NCBI GenBank assembly: GCA_033807695.1
Contig: CM066306.1
Location: 1,736,001-1,800,000, forward strand
Source: Daedaleopsis sinensis
Taxonomy: Eukaryota; Basidiomycota; Agaricomycetes; Polyporales; Polyporaceae
Length of the DNA: 64,000 nucleotides
Reading direction: 5' to 3'
Both the position numbers and the translations under genes were made by a program. The notes below the pieces were generated by a model that worked only from the letters and a program-made list of their open reading frames with translations, was not told where the DNA came from and searched no databases. Each line of letters begins with the position of its first letter. Position 1 is the stretch's first letter. Positions 23,849 through 38,400 of the stretch are shown piece after piece.

Positions 23849-24688
23849 TTATGGATACCCGAATCTATCATCCTCGGGCCTGCGTGGTAGTTCGGCTCGC
23901 AATTGTCCCCCGCTCCGAATTGTGCGATACGTTCTCCAATGGTCCATGATTGTCCATCGAATCGTGAAACAGAAACACTCGACTGGTGCATCGCGATTCC
24001 TCGCAAGGAGGCACGCCGCGTCTTGGAATGAAGGTGGATCGGGTGCAGGCTGCGGTACCTCGACGTGATAACTATAAGGATCGGCAAGGTCTTCGAGATC
24101 TAGGTAGAAGTGAAAGACACGAAGCTTCTCCATCCGGGAGAAGGCTCACGCAATTTCTGCCTATCATGCGTGAAAGACCGGCCATTCAGCACCATATATG
24201 TGATGTGGTGTGTGGGGCGCAAAGACTTACCATAGGGACTTCTGAAGCTCCTCCAGGCTCTCGATACCGATAGACTCGAAGATACACGAGGTTCGGGAGT
24301 AAGTCTGATAGCGAGAGAAGCAGCTTGATACTCCAGTTCGAGGTATTGCGGATGGATAAGACGTCTGGCAGACGAGCCACAGCGTAAGAGAATCGCATAC
24401 ATACGTCCGGTATAGGTCAACACCGTAGCGCGAGGCGACGTATAGTAGCGGGAAGATGGTCGTATAGCCCGTTCTCCGGACGGGGAGAAGAGCATCTAGT
24501 GTCCTGATCACTTGGTGGCCTATGACTTTGTTGTGCGAGAAGTTGATACCGGCGAGCCTGCGTAAATTAAGCACGCGGGCGAACACAGACATCGAGGTAA
24601 CAATGGCGGTCTTAAGAGCGATGTTTCGGTGTCCACATATGACGAGGTCGCGGAGAGGAGGCAAGTCTGTTTCGTGTACCAGCTTCAC
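23849..24688 (-). pseudogene. LRR / F-box-type protein remnant (probably broken)
   Basis: Minus-strand frames read like the leucine-rich C-terminal half of the F-box-type proteins that are abundant in agaricomycetes: LPPLRDLVICGHRNIALKTAIV, FARVLNLRRLAGINF, LLLSLSDLLPNLVYLRV, then in a different frame ESIGIESLEELQKSLW, and after a possible intron (acceptor near 24140) MEKLRVFHFYLDLEDLADPYSY to a tail ending at 23849. The shift between LPNLVYLRV and ESIGIESLEEL occurs within a few bases near 24290, with no room for an intron, which suggests a frameshift. A further LRR-like fragment (CTVTELKFNGRMEDWRRQRLLPRLAFLT) lies at about 25270-25380, separated by stop codons. No F-box was found. Function cannot be assigned. 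Confidence 0.4.
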
Positions 24689-27181
24689 AAGAGCAAGCTC
24701 GCTTGGAATACTGTGAGGATCCGATTCATAAACGTCGAGCAGGCGCCGTTAAATTCATTATGGTTATAGGGTTTTCCGGAGACAGTGCTTGACCGCTTGA
24801 CCGCAGTTTGGGCATGTCCTATAGCGCAGCCAAGAGAGGCTCCTCATGAAAGGAATGAACCCTGCGAATCTCAGTTTGTCTTGCCAGATCTACAATAGTC
24901 AGTCACAGCGTCATCACTTCAATCAGCAGGAACATACGATATGTGCGCGGGATGGAGGCCGGCAGCATGCGGTCAGGTCGCGGTCCGCTGCAGGAAATTC
25001 AATCGGTGCGGCAATATGACGAATTCGTCAAGTTGCAGGTCGAAATCAATGAGCCGCGGCGTAGGCCTAAAAGTAGGCCTACCACTGCCTCGAGATGTGC
25101 ACTAGTAACGAGTCGTGATCAAGGCCGCAGGGACTGTCACAGTTGTCAGTAGCTCAAGGTATATGTTATGAAGGACTCCGTACGTTCGGTTCGACATGGT
25201 GGTTTGTTAGAGCAAGTTACTGAGTAACGAGGTGCTTAGTCTCTTTCTGACCGTGGGACTGAGTAGTACTTACCGTGAGAAATGCGAGCCGCGGGAGAAG
25301 CCGCTGCCTCCTCCAGTCCTCCATCCTCCCGTTGAACTTTAATTCTGTCACGGTACATCTAGTAGGTGAGCTCAGATTACCGTTACAAGTGCCCCAACTT
25401 ATAGCAAGACACCGCAATATTAATCTTCGCGTTCTCCCCCGCGTGTCTGCGCCCACACCAGGGCTACCGCTTGACATGGACCTTATGCCTCAGGCCGAGT
25501 CATCAACGGTTCAACGCAAACCTGGCCAGGTCCGTACTATATTAGTTGTCTCGCTTGTGCAAGATTCTGGCCCGTGTACTTGCATGCGGCTCATGTAACC
25601 CGTGGAGGTGTGCGCCAGCTTTCGCTGCGTGCTTCAAGGCTAGCCACGACTCGGACCGCAATATTTGCTCGTCTGTCAATGTGCTATCTCTCCCGCGGTT
25701 TGTTCTCTAGCACTAAGCCACGCGCGATGTCCTTCGCTCCCACTGACCGTCGCGGTCGCGTCGCGTCCATACATGGCGACTTCGAGCCACCTATCAAGTG
25801 GAGACGCCGCCGAACCATCCGTCCTCGACACACTGCATCAGCATGCACGGGCTACGTGCGATCATAGCCCGTCTCTGCGAAGCTTCCATTGGGAGAGAGG
25901 ATTACAGCTGAGCCTTCCGTTCGCCCTACAAGATGATGACGTTCGCATGACGCGTGAACGAACATAGACGTTGCTGCAGCACGGGAAGCCGCCTTTGTGC
26001 GTGGTGCCCGGTGTTCAATACGAACAACATGCACGGAGAAGTGACGTGGTGCTCCATGCATAACCACATCACGCTCGCAGATGCTCTCTCATGCATTCAC
26101 GGTTGAACGCTACGGATTGAACGAGATTGGACGTCGCATCCGCCCGACGGTAGCCATATCGGCGAGCCGGTGTTGATCGTCTCGGTGACTAGAGTCAAGA
26201 CCCTCAGGGCTCAAGCTTCAAGCTTCGAGCTCAAGGTTGTCCCATCACAAGGGTACACCTGCAGCTGCCAAGCCTCAAGCGTCCAAACGTTCATACGGCA
26301 TACTATTACTTCCCCGACCCGATTGGACGTCGACGCCGATGCGGGAGGAACATCACCTCCGCAATAGAAGTCCCATTCATGAGCCGGCGGACCAATGGGC
26401 TCGGATCGCTCGGAAGGTGTCGACGCGCCGCGATACTATAGTACCACAGCACCAGCACGTCGATGGCAGCTGCCAATTCTGCACTTGCCTTTGAACAATT
26501 GCATACGCTGCTGAATTCATCACACAGCACTTCGGAGCATCAGACAGGACCCGGGAGGTGGCGGCCTAGTCAACTGCTGGAACTGCTGGGACCACAGAAT
26601 CTTCAATTCACGCCGAAATAGACCACTCCCTCAAGGGTCGGCACATGCAAAAAAGCAAACTCGTCAAACGCGACCTCGTTTCAGCACCATCTTATCACCG
26701 AAGGTCCGTCCTTAGTACCAGCAGTAGTCTCATACCAAAACCCTCCGTTCCGTGGGAGGGGCTTGGTCGAAGCTACTACCAGCAGAGCAGGGATTCATCG
26801 CGCACACCAGTGCTCCAAATTGTCGTGTGTCAAGCTACCTACATATGTATACAGATCAGTTTTTGCTTCGACCCGGAACCCGCGGTCAGAGCCCGACTGC
26901 TGCTTCCCGGACGTCTATGCTATGCAGATATGCAAACCAAGGTCGCGCAACGGGGGTGGCCAGTGGTATGGCCGGCGTATAAAAGGCGTGAAAGGAGACG
27001 TGAATCGTTGAGACTCAAGAACGGTGGGGGGCCGGCCAATGCGGGGTGCACAGAAGTCGCGACGGGCGCTGTAACAGGTAGAGCAGTAATGTAGGGGAGC
27101 GTCCATCGTCCATGGCGAGAAGCAAGCGGGGAAAGCAGAACGGACTCGGCGGGAAGGCGGTATCTCTACTGCGCTGATAGC
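24689..27181. other. Gene-poor region between LRR remnant and UGP1 3' end
   Basis: Apart from the LRR-like fragment near 25270-25380 (-), no protein-like frame was recognised. A TATA-like element on the + strand lies at 26978. Confidence 0.45.
26978..26985 (+). promoter_or_regulatory. TATAAAAG element facing the 3' end of UGP1
   Basis: A perfect TATAAAAG sits 134 bp upstream of an ATG at 27112 that opens a 21-codon frame (MARSKRGKQN..., stop at 27177) ending just before the UGP1 stop. No known gene follows on the + strand, so the element may be chance or may drive an antisense or non-coding transcript. Confidence 0.3.
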
Positions 27182-29154
<1,973 letters not shown>

Positions 29155-29320
29155 GGTGCTAGACGGGGTAGGATGAGAGGGGTGGGGCAAATGGGGGGTA
29201 GAGGGAGGGACGTACGGCTGATTGATGTGGACTGGTTTTGTGGTGTTGGTCGAGATGAGGAGCGGGAGGAGGGGGGCGGAGAAGGAGCGGGATGGGGGAG
29301 CCCTGGGCCGATGATGACGT

Positions 29321-29327
29321 TTATATA
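29321..29327 (-). promoter_or_regulatory. TATATAA box of UGP1
   Basis: On the minus strand TATATAA lies about 170 nt upstream of the UGP1 ATG (29154), inside a near palindrome (gacgtttatatacgtc). Position suits a TATA box with a long leader. Confidence 0.4.
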
Positions 29328-31732
29328 CGTCGAGGGCAAAATCCGAAACGGGCGAGAGAGCGTATATCGATCTCGAGTGTTTTGACGGGCTGGAAGGGAC
29401 GCTTCGGGAGTCTGTGCTGGGAGACTGCTCTCTGCTCGGCGAGGATTCTTCCCGGATAGGCTCACAGATCGATCGCCGCTGCCGCTCCTTGGTCTGCGCC
29501 CCGAGTCCGCTGCTGCTGGGCCCGCTCTCTCCTCCCTCCTCCCCGCTCCTCCCCTCCGCCCGCCGCGCTCCCGCCGCACCCCCGCCCAGCGACAGCCGTC
29601 CTATCGCAGACGAGCTCTCTGCCTCCGCCCACGGCATCCGCCCGCGCTCCTCCACATCCACGCCCCCTCGCCCTGACCAACGTGCGTGCATCCCGACGTT
29701 TGCTATCCGATCCGCAACCCTTCGAATTCGACTTGGACGATCAGCGTTTCGCTTGTGCACGCAATCTGTCACAGCCCCGAGATCCACCCGACAACGAGCA
29801 AGCAGAGATAGAGCAGCGACGCAGGGACCGGGCGGACTCTCGGTGTCCTTGAGCAACCTTATGTACGCATCCTCAGCTCACACTGTCCGCCCACGTCAGA
29901 CCGTCGCTTTCCGACTCTCTTGCATATATCGGGTCTTTCCAAATAGATCGCGATCCGAACTCTAGGCCTCTGATGTACATTCATACCGCCGGGCGTTCTA
30001 CGCTTCTTCTCCTCATCCACTACCCATCCGGTCTTCTCTCCCCTTATCAACCCTCCGTGCCTGCCTGTCCTCCTCGACCTCCGCACCATCTCCCTACTCT
30101 CCTTCCACTCGCTGCACTATCCCACATCCCCGCAACACCAGCCATCCCCTTCGCACTGCCCGCATCCCTGCCCGCCGCACGCCGTTGCATCACTCGCGTG
30201 ATTAGACGCAGATTAAACGCGTCGCGACGCGTGCTTCTCACCCCATTTTGGCCTGCGCAGCCAACGCATGCACGCTCTTCTTGCCGACTCTCTGCGATTT
30301 GCTAAGGACCCGGCCCAGATCCCGTGAGCACCCGCCCAAACGCAGGCGATCCTTTGCCCTCCCCGTCACCCTCGAGGCTCCGAGCTCCTGCTCGCAGCCT
30401 GCTGCCGCCCGTCTTCTCCGACACCCCTCACCTTTCCCTTCCCAGCCCGCCACCGAGTGATTGACTTCTCTGCCTGATGTTCCTGGGACCTCACGTCAAC
30501 AGTCGACTTCAGCCTCGACGCCTCTGCCCTGTTCGTGCGGCACGCGATACGCTCGCGCCTCGTGGTATCAGAGAGCATCCCCAGGCCCCTGATAGATGCC
30601 CGGGCTGTTGTCCTTGTTCCGGGATCGCACTGTTACCGAAACCATCACGGCGTCTCTGGTGTACATGCACGCTCGAACACTTGGAACTGAACGCTCTGTG
30701 CTGGTTCAGCAGGACCCGGACTCAGATGGCACTGCATGTGGACCACTTGGACAGGGACAGACCGCTCGATATCGTGTTCCCGTCCACAAATGTGGCACGA
30801 GGCGGTAGTTTCGTAACACGACCGAACACGACTCTGTGCGGTGTCTGTACTGACTCGTGTGGAATGACAGTCCAAGATCGTGCAGGTACTTACGTACATT
30901 CGTGGATCAAACATCTCGAGGCACCAGCGTTCGGCCTACATTCTACCATTGCCAGGCCTTCGACAAGGAGACATGACCCCGAGCGCCGTCAATATCGCAC
31001 GTCCACATCCATCGGCTCTTGTTGTACCTGTATGTCAAACCTTCTGTGCGCCGAGCGCGGTAGTATTGACCCATTCCTATCCACCGACAGGTATCGTGCG
31101 CGTCGTTGGTGGCAGGTGCCCAAGATGGCACGAGGAATATCAATCGTGGCCGAGTTTGCCGTCGCCACACCCATACGATGTCGAGATGGGCGGGATCAAG
31201 CAAGGTCTCTTCCATGACCGGCTCCTGCTTGCCAGGTTGCCCTTGATGTTGCCTGTTCTGCCCTTCGCTGTCTGTTCTGTTTACCGTCTACGCAAATAGA
31301 TTAATCGTGCCTACAGGCACACAGGGGCTGGACTGCAAATCTCAACGCTCAGGCGTATATATACCCCTGATTCCTGAAGAACCCTGCCAATGCCATCGCC
31401 CTGTCTGGCACTGCACCCCCGGTGGCGTGTACGAGGCACGAGCGGCGCGCCTTCGCGGACGTGTTGTACGCCGGACGATGGCAGCAAGCCGGACTAGTAC
31501 TGATAGCGTGCGGAAACCACTGCGGAGGTGCCGCTCGAGCTCGATGCGACGCAGTGGTCGGTCGGTACCGGTCAGGGCCAGTGGGCGTGCGGCATTTCGG
31601 AGGCTGTTTCGTCTGAAGGTCTATGCAGGTACTGGGTAATCGTGCTGAGAGTCCCGGTTGAAAAAGGGGCGTGGGCGGCGGGCGCGGTAGCAGTCGTACT
31701 GTAACCTGCCGGAGTTCTCGGGTTTGGGTGGA

Positions 31733-31751
31733 CATGTACATGTACATGTAC
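31733..31751. repeat. Palindromic (ACATGT)n repeat
   Basis: Three overlapping ACATGT units (acatgtacatgtacatgta), self-complementary. Short; may be a slippage product or tandem binding site. Confidence 0.8.
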
Positions 31752-32094
31752 GGTCTTCCTCGGGCAAGTAGCTGACGAGTACGATAGACCGGTTTAAATC
31801 CATTAGCTTGATGTTACATACATCCCGGCTCCTCAGAGCCGTACGAATACTTGACTTTAGCATATGAGGCCTCCGCTTTTATGCAGGTTTGCAGGATAAC
31901 TTCAAGCTCATATGGACCTATATATCGGCCCGGCACTGGTAAGCGCGCGCCCATTCAACGTATGCAGAACTTCGACTCGTCACCCTTTCTCTACCCAGGA
32001 CCCATTCGTCGCTCGACCACGACTAATAAGCGGTTGGTGTCCAAACACCGTCTGCCACAGCAAGTGCAGGCTATCTACACAGCTGAGATGAGAC

Positions 32095-32683
32095 ATGTCG
32101 CAACAAGTCGAATCGGCAGTGCCCACGCGGCTGGCGAGCATCTCGTCTCGATTCGCATCCCGCAAGCTGAGGGTCGCAGGATGGTAAGTGCGACGCTTCA
32201 GCCATTCCCCCTCGACAGACACGCTTACTATCTCCCTGTTATGGTGTTATGGACAGGCTGCTGCACGATGACGCCGCGGCGTCGACGATCATGATACACG
32301 ACGGCGCGGACGCGCTCCTCGTGGACATCTCGCTCTGCGTGGGTGGGTACAGGAGGGCGCTCTGGCTGCGCGAGAGCAAGACGGCGGTCATGGCGCTCGG
32401 GTATCTCGAGGCCTCACCCGTGCGTTTCTCTCTGGCGTGCGCTCTGGAGTGGAGGTGCTGGCTGGCTGACTGACTGACTGGGGCGTAACGACAGGAGGGG
32501 CTCCCGATCCCGGTGCTGCACGCGCACGCGCCGCCCGTGAACGTCAACCCGCACCTCGTCCTCCGGGCGATCGTGCTCGAGGATGCGAAGGACCTGGACA
32601 TGGCGCTGTGGAACCACGCGATACAGGCGCGCGAGGACGCTGCGTCGCGCAATGTTCCTGCGGCGAGTGCAGGCGAGCTCTAG
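32095..32683 (+). CDS. Small OB-fold protein, candidate CST subunit Ten1
   Basis: Exons 32095-32183, 32257-32419 and 32495-32683 give 146 residues with frame kept; introns are 73 and 75 bp. The N-terminus is basic (VPTRLASISSRFASRKLRVAG), followed by a compact beta-rich core: WLLHDDAAASTIMIHDGADALLVDISLCV, WLRESKTAVMALGYLE, and a C-terminal VNVNPHLVLRAIVLEDAKDLDMALWNHAI helix. The order (KxRVxGxLLxxD...A.ILxDxxxxLLVDIxLCL...VMxxGxLE) resembles the OB fold of Ten1 of the telomeric CST complex, which binds Stn1 and helps Pol-alpha fill in the C-strand. The length is right (Ten1 about 100-150 aa). Recognition rests on pattern only; another small OB-fold protein is possible. It converges on the Ted1-like gene, with 131 bp between stops. 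Confidence 0.75.
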
Positions 32684-32814
32684 TGCCAAAGTGAGAACTA
32701 CGTATGCATATATAGCCACGGAGAATCTACAGTACGCACAGCACGGACGACGACACACACTCTTGCAGTACCACAAGCACACTATATACATATCTATGCA
32801 TGTACAGGTACAGG

Positions 32815-34754
32815 TCACCACACCCACCACGCTATGAGCACGAACAGTGCAAGCGGCGCCCACGCCGCGTCCCGCAGATTGGTCGCGAGGCCCCTCATGA
32901 CCCCAGGCTGCCGATACCTGTCGTCCTCTCGCGCATCTCCCTTCCACAAGAACGTGATCAAGAAATCGAAGAGTGCGGTCTTCGACAGCGTGAATCTTCT
33001 CCTATGACCCCCGACGGACACCGTGAACGACCACGACCAGCCCTGGCGCGGAAACCCCTTCGACCGCCACGCACTGGGCGGGGGCAGGTCGAAGTCGGTC
33101 TCGGGCTCATCGTCGCCCCGTTCCCCGAGGGGGATGTACTCCCCCGAGCGATTTGCTGCCTGCGCACGCGCGGACACTACCCTGCGGACATTCGCGACGA
33201 GGAGCGCGAGGAGGGTCAGGCAGAACAGCGGGATGTACACGGACAGGTAGATCCCGAGCTGGTCCGGGAGCAGGCAGGGCCGGTGTGCGAAGGTGGGGGA
33301 TGCTTGTTTACTATCAGGCGTGGGCGGCACCAGCGAGAGCAGTTGATAGCCCGGCCGGCGGATGCCCATCGCCATTGAGAAGGATTTGACGGTAATCTCT
33401 GGGGCGGACATAGAGGGCTCCCTCGCGTCCGTCGGGACGCTGTGTACGTACTCGCAGTAGTCGTGGTCGTCGCCGCTGCGGAGGGGGTGGGTGAAAAGCT
33501 GACTCGAGGTCCTCAAAACAGGAAGTGATGCACGGACCTGAAGATGATAGCGGGCCGGATGTTCGCGAGCAGGAACTGCGACGCTTGTGCAGGGAGGAGG
33601 TTTTGGTACCCCAGGCCTCTGCCTTGGCGGATCGTCCCGCGCTCGCGGAGGGGCCCGCAGGATGTGCCTTCGGGCCGGAAGAGCGGGACGTGGCTGAAGA
33701 GGATCGGTCTCTCACCCTCCGCTGAGTATTCCGGATCTGCGCCGGGGAGTAGAAGTCAGCGAGCCGCCCGCGAACACGGATGGAATTACGGCGGAGGACG
33801 GAGGTCTCGCAATCTCCTGCCAACGTGGTCCTCCGAAGAGCTGTGATCGGTCGGTATCGAGTAAAGCATGATGTACTTACGTTGTGAAAAACGTTGGACG
33901 AATGCGATAGTCCGGTCCGGGTTGGCGGCCGCCCATTGAGAGTAGGACATTTGGGCGATGGCACGCTCACGATCTTCGTCCACTAAACCTGGTGCGTTGA
34001 GCAACCAGACAGTATGATTCGCGATGGTGATGCGCTGGTTGAGCACTCCAAAATGGGACGTGTATCGTTCTACCGCACGGTCGGAGAACTGATACTCAGG
34101 CGAAGACACACCCAATCTTTAACAAAGAACATGCATTGTGAGTGAATTGGTTTTGCTGTCGGTAGATTATATTTACCCGACGTCGTGATTACCCGGGAGA
34201 TAGTACACGGGGAGACTTGAAGATGCGGGAAATATGCTCTTGAATCTTCGGACATACGTCTCGTATCTGCACGGCCGACATTAGGGAGGCCACGCGTGGA
34301 ACGGGCTTCCATGCGATGAGATGAATGGTGCTCACTCTTCGTCAGACATCTCAAGGCGCCCATTGTCCATCATGTCGCCGAGGATCACGACAGCGTCCGG
34401 GCGGCGACGCATGGCGGCACGCCAGCTTTTGCGCAGATTTAGGTCGACAATGAATTGGCTGAGACGAACGAGCCATGGCGGACGGTCCGGATAGGACGAG
34501 CGGTCGAGAATTTGAGGGTCGGCAACGACAAGAACATGGGTGGGGGGTAGTGCGGTCGAGACCGCCTAGATCAAGAGGAAAGCTGTTGCGATGAGCTTTC
34601 GCTCACGGGTAGCAAGGAGCATGCGCACCGAGTTCCTCAGAGAATCATCTGGCCATGGACAGTTTGACGTGTGATGGTAGAAGGTGCCGAGCTCGTACCA
34701 GCAGACAGCAAGGAGCCATATTAGACGGACCAAGTTCATCGCCCGAGGATACAT
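32815..34754 (-). CDS. TED1: Ted1/Cdc1-type metallophosphoesterase, copy A (motifs intact)
   Basis: Six exons, 34754-34629, 34565-34336, 34266-34177, 34116-33881, 33736-33538 and 33475-32815, give 513 residues. Introns are 60-69 bp except one of 144 bp (33880-33737). The start MYPRAMNLVRLIWLLAVCWYELG gives an N-terminal membrane anchor. Metallophosphoesterase motifs follow in order: VLVVADPQ, VVILGDMMDNGR, YYLPGNHDVG, ILFSHVPLFRP and FSGDDHDYCEYVH. A second membrane span (LSVYIPLFCLTLLALLVANV) and a third at the C-terminus (WAPLALFVLIAWWVW) complete an ER-membrane topology. Family members Ted1/Cdc1 remove ethanolamine phosphate from GPI-anchor mannoses and assist export of GPI proteins; substrate is inferred. 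Copy B lies about 19 kb to the right on the other strand with introns at matching codons. Confidence 0.9.
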
Positions 34755-35442
34755 GAGGACGTGCAGCAAGTGAGGATGAGGGAGCGGGTTATAGCATAGC
34801 GGGGCGAGATAGAGTTAGCACGGAAGAGAGTGCTGTCCGACAGCGAAGCAGGTCACAGCTGATCTGGAACAGTACTGAAAGTGCTGAAAGAGATGTGCGG
34901 AGAGGGCAAGTACTCTGCTGCACTGGCGGTGAGTCGGGCTGCACTGGCGGTGAGTCGGGCTGCACAGTATGGCCCACAGAAGGGCAATAAGTAGTCACTC
35001 TAGTGTTAGTACGTAGGTGCGGTCACGGTACCGTACCGGCGCCACTCCTTCCCGCTCGATCGCGTTACCGTGGGAATGTTATCCACATACGCGCGACGCG
35101 TCGGTGGCCAAATACAGTAATACCCGCTTTCTCTCTTACCACCACGTTCCCCGCATAGGAGTCTACAGATGTCCAAGTTTCACATATTCGAGGTAGGTCC
35201 TAATGATGCCCGACGCGTGTACGCTTCCTTATACGCGTTCTGCAGTATAGCAAAAGTAGCCGCGCGACGTGCCATGGCCCACCCCCTTGTAAGGGCTCTT
35301 CGATCGAGTTAGGCTCTTTGCGATACGGCAAGGTCACTGCAGGTCAATATGGAGAGACTGTCGAATGGCGGCATTGGTACGACACGCGTTTATCGCGCTT
35401 CGCTTGCCCACTGATTGACGTTTTGACTTCGCGGGGTAGGGG
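34755..35442. promoter_or_regulatory. Divergent region between Ted1 copy A (-) and the Rad5-like gene (+)
   Basis: Contains a 21 bp tandem repeat (34917-34965). An ATG at 35169 opens an 8-codon frame (MSKFHIFE) ending at a good GTAGGT donor, a possible short first exon of the Rad5-like gene. Confidence 0.4.
34917..34965. repeat. 21 bp tandem repeat, 2.3 copies
   Basis: The unit gctgcactggcggtgagtcg+g is repeated perfectly twice (34917-34937, 34938-34958) plus 7 bp. It lies about 170-210 bp upstream of the Ted1 copy A start, in its promoter or leader. Confidence 0.9.
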
Positions 35443-38400
35443 ATGCGTAACGCCCGACATTCTCACGCAGCTTGCAGCTGCCAGGGTGGAGACAGTCCCA
35501 GGATTCAGCAACCTTTAGTACGTGTGACACACTTCTCGAGAGGAGAGCGTGCGGCTCATGAGCGCGCCTGCAGTCCTGCGGATCAGGGCAAGATCAGACT
35601 CGCAGTCAGCTTGCGACGCGTTGACTCGGCGGACATCCCTTATACTGCTAAGGATCCGGCTCTGTCAACCCCAGGCCCGAGCCAGAAGAAACGCAAGCTG
35701 CAGTATGAAGCGTCGCTTTCCTCCTCTCAAAACACTCCTCCGAGCTCGTCGCAGCCCAGCCCGTCGCAACCGCCGTCTTCGCAGCCCCTCCGCCGGATTT
35801 CCGGACCACCCTTGTCTCAGATCAGACAACCTGTCGAGGAGGTTGAGACAGAGGATATCCCAGACGAAGAGCCCAAGGACGAGATGTATGTTGTACTGCG
35901 AACCAGCATCGTAGGGGTACAATACTACAAAGGTAACGCCGCTCCATACACGGGTCTTCACTCTTACTCACATCTGGTTCGCAGGTTTGGTAGGTGCTGG
36001 AGAAGAAGTCCTACTTGTTCGAGAACCTCATAACCCTCACGATAGGTACGCAGTATGCTGAACGCGACTCGTGACAAGCTTCCTGACTGCATGAATACTA
36101 GGAATGCCATTCAAGTAAAGAACATCGGTGGCACGCAGGTGTGTTCTTGCACATTAGCTATGTACAATTTCAATGCAAACTCAAGTACACTTTCAAGGTT
36201 GGTCACCTACCACGCAACGTCGTGACCAAGCTTGCGCCGTTGATGGACAGTAAGGCGATTACGGTCGAAGGTGTCATGCTTGACGGCAATTGTGAGTGAT
36301 GTCTATGCTTCTTGGGTTATATCCCTACTCATCCTATGTCAGTGAACGGCTTCTCTTACTCGCTTGCCATGTGAGTTAATGTATAACTGTTTGTTCTTCT
36401 GATCTCATGTAATGGACAGGTCGCTGAAGATCTACGGACCTTCCGACAAACGCGAAATCCTAGAACCCAAACTCGTATGGGCTACTCCGGGTCAACGTGG
36501 ATTTTCGAAGGCACCTCCGGGAGGAGTCCGTCCTATTCCCGGCGCCCCCACACCGCGCGCTGCTCCGCCTCCCATGCCTGCTCCCTCATACTCTCAACCT
36601 CAACGAAGTACCCCTGGGCGCAGTCAACAGCGTACAGCAGGGAATGCTGCGGCGCAACAGGAAGCCCTGCAAAAGCAGCAAGAAGCGTACAGGAAGCAGC
36701 AAGAGGCTTACACAAAGGCGCTGGAGCTTCGCGAGATTTTGAACAATCTTGAGAAGGTTGATGATGAAGGACGTCGCGCCTCGCTTTTGGATACTCTATG
36801 TTCCGTCGATGACGTTCTCGGTTTGCCCGAGCATCCCAACCCGCCGGGATTGAGGACCGGAGAATTGAAGGTCAACTTATTGAAGCATCAAGTGAGTCCT
36901 TTAATCAGTCAAAGTTGAGGATGTCCCCCACTCATTATGCCTCAGAGCCAAGCATTGCAATGGTGTATCGAGCATGAGAATCCAGTACTGCCACAGAAGG
37001 AAACGGATAAGCCTGTCCAGTTCTGGCAGCTGCGTAAGGGGCACAAGGTGAGTCAGTGACGATTGTTCTTGCTCGACAAGCTAACAAAAGAACTACGCAT
37101 CATAGGTGCACTACTACAACAGTACGTTCATCTGCGAGCGTCATAGGTTTGGTGAAAGTTGTTGACTTCTGTCTGCAGTCGCTACTAAAACCCCTCAGGA
37201 GGCACCCCCGCCATTGGGCCGCGGAGCGCTATGCGCCGATAGTATGGGCTTGGGTAAGACCTTGACCATGCTTGCGCTAATACTCGCAACCAAGTCCGAC
37301 GTTCCGCGAGATCACTCTAATGCGACCCTCATCGGTTAGTATGATACAGCGACCCATCCCAACACTACTCAATATCGTTGTTTAGTTGTGCCGCTCTCCG
37401 TGATGTCGAACTGGGAGAAGCAAATTGATGACCACGTTCAGCGCGGTGCACTCACGTCCTGTGTGTATTATGGGAAGACGCGCACAATGACGCCCGCCGA
37501 GCTCAAGCTGTACGACGTCGTCATCACGACTTACCAGACCGTCGTTCAGGACTTCGATCTCAGCCTCGTCGGCCGGAGTGGTGGGCATACGACAAAGAAG
37601 CAGAAGACGGACAAGGGCTTACTCGACGTGGCCTGGAAGGTGAAAATGATTGTCGATGACGTTAACGTTCTGAAAGATATTGACTTGTTGGCCCTCAGAG
37701 GGTTATCCTCGACGAAGGTCATACCATCCGCAACCCGAAGACCAAGATGGCCAAGGCCGTGTGTGCGCTCAAAGCCCAACGGCGATGGGTTCTGACTGGA
37801 ACGCCTATTGTGCGTATTCACTATTGACAGCTCTCGCTGCTGCTAACTGATTTGCACATTTAGATCAACTCGCCGAAGGTACCCTCTGCGACTAAGTATA
37901 TCTATAAAGGCTAACTTCAGAGTAGGACTTGGGGTCAATCTTGACCTTCTTGAGAATATGTCAGCCCTTAGATAATGAGGACTTCTTCAAGCGGATGGTT
38001 TTGCGTCCGTTGAAGGATGGTCTTCCTTCTGGCGCTGAACTTATGCGCGTATGTAGCTCCTGTTTGCTTGCGCGTTGTCACGCTGACCGTGTGGCCCCTA
38101 CAGGCATTAATGAGCCATATCTGCATTCGTCGTACCAAGGAGGTTAGCCTCTAACCCTGAGCACTTCTGCTACGGACTGTATCACTAATGCCACATTCCT
38201 CAGATGCAAGACAAGGAAGGCAATGTCTTAGTTCCTCTGCCCCCGGTGAGTGTTGAATGTAATAGGTTCGCACGAAGATGATCCTAAACGCATCCGACCC
38301 AGGTGGACATGACATTAGTTCCAGTTACTCTCACGCCCCAAGCTAGAGTATGTTTTACGGGCTTCCACCTGATCTCGTATCTGACTTCTACCAGGAACTC

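Larger units (their letters stand above)
29155..32094. other. Large divergent spacer between UGP1 (-) and the Ten1-like gene (+)
   Basis: About 2.9 kb. Next to UGP1 it holds that gene's promoter and C/T-rich leader (on +, 29470-30460 is pyrimidine-rich). The rest has short overlapping frames without protein character. A GTACAT repeat is at 31733. I can support no gene here, although a small lineage-specific gene cannot be excluded. Confidence 0.45.

Noticed and set aside
20929..27181. Degenerate retrotransposon in the gene-poor region
   Set aside because: No reverse transcriptase, integrase, gag-like zinc knuckle or long terminal repeat pair was seen on either strand.
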